From Chara braunii (lineage: Eukaryota > Streptophyta > Charophyceae > Charales > Characeae), in the NCBI GenBank assembly GCA_003427395.1, contig BFEA01001541.1, positions 1 through 21,017 on the forward strand: a stretch of 21,017 nt of DNA. Direction: 5' to 3'. Of the stretch, positions 19,694 to 21,017 are shown piece after piece. Every line of letters starts with the position of its first letter. The first letter of the stretch is position 1. The position numbers were made by a program, and so were the translations under genes. The notes beneath the pieces were generated by a model that saw only the letters and a program-made list of their open reading frames with translations, was not told where the DNA came from and did no database searches.

Positions 19694-20399
19694 GAATGCC
19701 TATTTTTTAACCTCTGATTATCTGTTGCCAACCTTTGGATTGTCGACAGTCATCCCCTTTTGGGATATTACTGTACCATGAAGGAATCAGCGGAGATGGA
19801 CCCACCCACCCACCCACCCATTCACTCTCCCCCCCCCCATTACACACCATACTAGCTGTAGCACTGTGAGATACTTGAATGTCATTCTGTGGATCGGGTT
19901 GGAGTTGTGGTCGTCTTCCCATTATTCTGCAGATTGCATGGCTCGGGGAGGTTCATGGCACTCTTTGTGTTGCACGTAGACTCCGTAGAGGTCCTGTGGT
20001 GTTTGTTTGATTTACGGTGGTTTTGTGGGCCGACTCAGAGTGCTCTCCATGTTTTTTCCCAGAGTCTCAGACCAATTGCGGGTGTGGTCAGTGCTTTCTT
20101 GTTACTGGAGCCTTTTGCAATCAGACTCGCTTTCTTTCTCGCTTCACATTCACGCAAACAGGTGACACAGTAAACTGGCGATATGCGCCCAACTCAGAAT
20201 TCAGAGATATGGAACCAAGAACACAGTTCGATTGCAACTCGCGTCAGATAAGCTATGGCGCATTAGCGCCCAACAACTCTTGTTCGTCACTGTGCTCGAC
20301 TTCACCGTTCACACACACTCAACACTAGATCACCTGGATATCCCACACGCAACACACTCTGTATACACGCACACACGCACACTGCACTCACCTACAGCT

Positions 20400-20564
20400 A
20401 TGGCGGCTCTAGCCGCTGTAACTACCTACAGCTATGGCTACGCTATCTCCTTCAGCCCACTTCGACTTCAGGCGCACCTGCAGACCACCTCGCACAAGAT
20501 TCTCAAGCAGCGCTTCCGCATGGCTTCCGCAGGAATGAATGACTGGCTGGACGCTGCCTCTTGA
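20400..20564 (+). CDS. Second-lap copy of the short unrecognised ORF
   Basis: Same as 9495-9659. Confidence 0.2.
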   Translation: MAALAAVTTYSYGYAISFSPLRLQAHLQTTSHKILKQRFRMASAGMNDWLDAAS

Positions 20565-20588
20565 TTTATACTTCTGTCCGTGGCTGGT

Positions 20589-21017
20589 CTGCCCTTTTCC
20601 ACCGGGCCCTTGGTGCACACAGTCCCACATGGTGCTTGCTGACTGAACTAGGTGAGACTGGGACTGGGTACCGCTGATTGTATGGGATGGTACCGCCGAC
20701 TCAGTGCAGTCGCACTGCTGACTCGGTGCAGTGGGTTTACCACTTACCCACTTGCCTCTGGTCTGCTGTGGGCAGTCGTCGAAAGGCCACTTCCGGACCT
20801 TCCGGAAGGCTGTAGACTTGGCCTTTCGAAACTGTAGCTGCCCTTTTCCACCGGGCCCTTGGTGCACACAGTCCCACATGGTGCTTGCTGACTGAACTAG
20901 GTGAGACTGGGACTGGGTACCGCTGACTGTATGGGATGGTACCGCCGACTCAGTGCAGTCGCACTGCTGACTCGGTGCAGTGGGTTTACCACTTGCCCAC
21001 TTGCCTCTGGTCTGCTG
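20589..21017 (+). repeat. Second-lap copy of the 249-bp tandem repeat, cut by the window end
   Basis: Unit 1 is at 20589-20837. Unit 2 begins at 20838 and is truncated after 180 nt by the window end. The inter-unit differences are the same as in the first lap. Confidence 0.9.

Larger units (their letters stand above)
12493..21017 (+). repeat. Artefactual second copy of 1588-10112
   Basis: This half of the window reproduces 1588-10112 at a fixed offset of 10,905 bp, with no mismatch found wherever compared. That includes homopolymers, the lipase frameshift, both U6-like fragments and the first 249-bp unit. Perfect identity including unstable repeats, and an adapter at the join, indicate assembly duplication rather than a recent genomic one. 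Features here should not be counted as extra genes. Confidence 0.9.

Noticed and set aside
12493-21017. A recent segmental duplication or tandem gene duplication (second lipase, second U6 pair).
   Set aside because: The adapter at the join, the absence of any mismatch seen and the arithmetic match to a circularised fragment make an assembly artefact much more likely.

Overview
The window looks like nuclear DNA of a photosynthetic eukaryote of the green lineage, probably a streptophyte plant or alga. Supporting signs are plant-type U6 snRNA sequence, intron-containing coding sequence with strong GT-AG signals, a plant-type telo-box (TTTAGGG repeats), abundant microsatellites and homopolymers, low gene density, and a fragment of mitochondrial nad7. 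Long G/C and T runs would suit a charophyte-like genome, but I cannot name the species.

The most important fact is technical. Positions 12468-12492 hold 25 nt of the Nextera (Tn5 mosaic-end) mate-pair junction adapter. Everything after it (12493-21017) repeats 1588-10112 at a constant offset of 10,905 bp, with no difference wherever I compared. The offset equals 10,880 bp (1588-12467) plus the 25-nt adapter. This is what results if a 10.9-kb library fragment, circularised end to end through the adapter, is assembled as if linear. The second half should therefore be read as an artefactual second lap, not as a biological duplication. Only about 1-12467 is independent sequence.

Layout of the unique part. 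1-1587: microsatellite, CpG-rich Z-DNA-like tract, telo-box elements, G and pyrimidine runs, and no recognisable gene. 1588-2830: GT-rich DNA and two candidate minus-strand exons with strong splice donors. 2836-6752: a U6 snRNA-like sequence cut in two at U6 position about 57 by a 3.83-kb insertion with no substantial coding capacity. 6753-7918: spacer rich in pyrimidine tracts, with one unrecognised minus-strand ORF. 7919-8506: internal exon of a class 3 (diacylglycerol-lipase-like) lipase carrying the GHSLGGG nucleophile elbow but with an apparent 1-nt frameshift. 8732-8788: a second, truncated, antisense U6-like sequence. 9495-9659: a short unrecognised ORF. 9684-10239: a 249-bp tandem duplication with a strong cruciform, then a 31-bp tandem repeat. 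10874-12010: a T-run and a diverged 320-bp tandem duplication with a CCAAT/TATA-like segment. 12247-12336: a mitochondrial nad7 fragment just before the adapter.

No operon-like or pathway-level cooperation between genes is visible. The only confident protein-coding homology is the lipase exon. The only confident RNA homologies are the two broken U6-like sequences, both probably non-functional.
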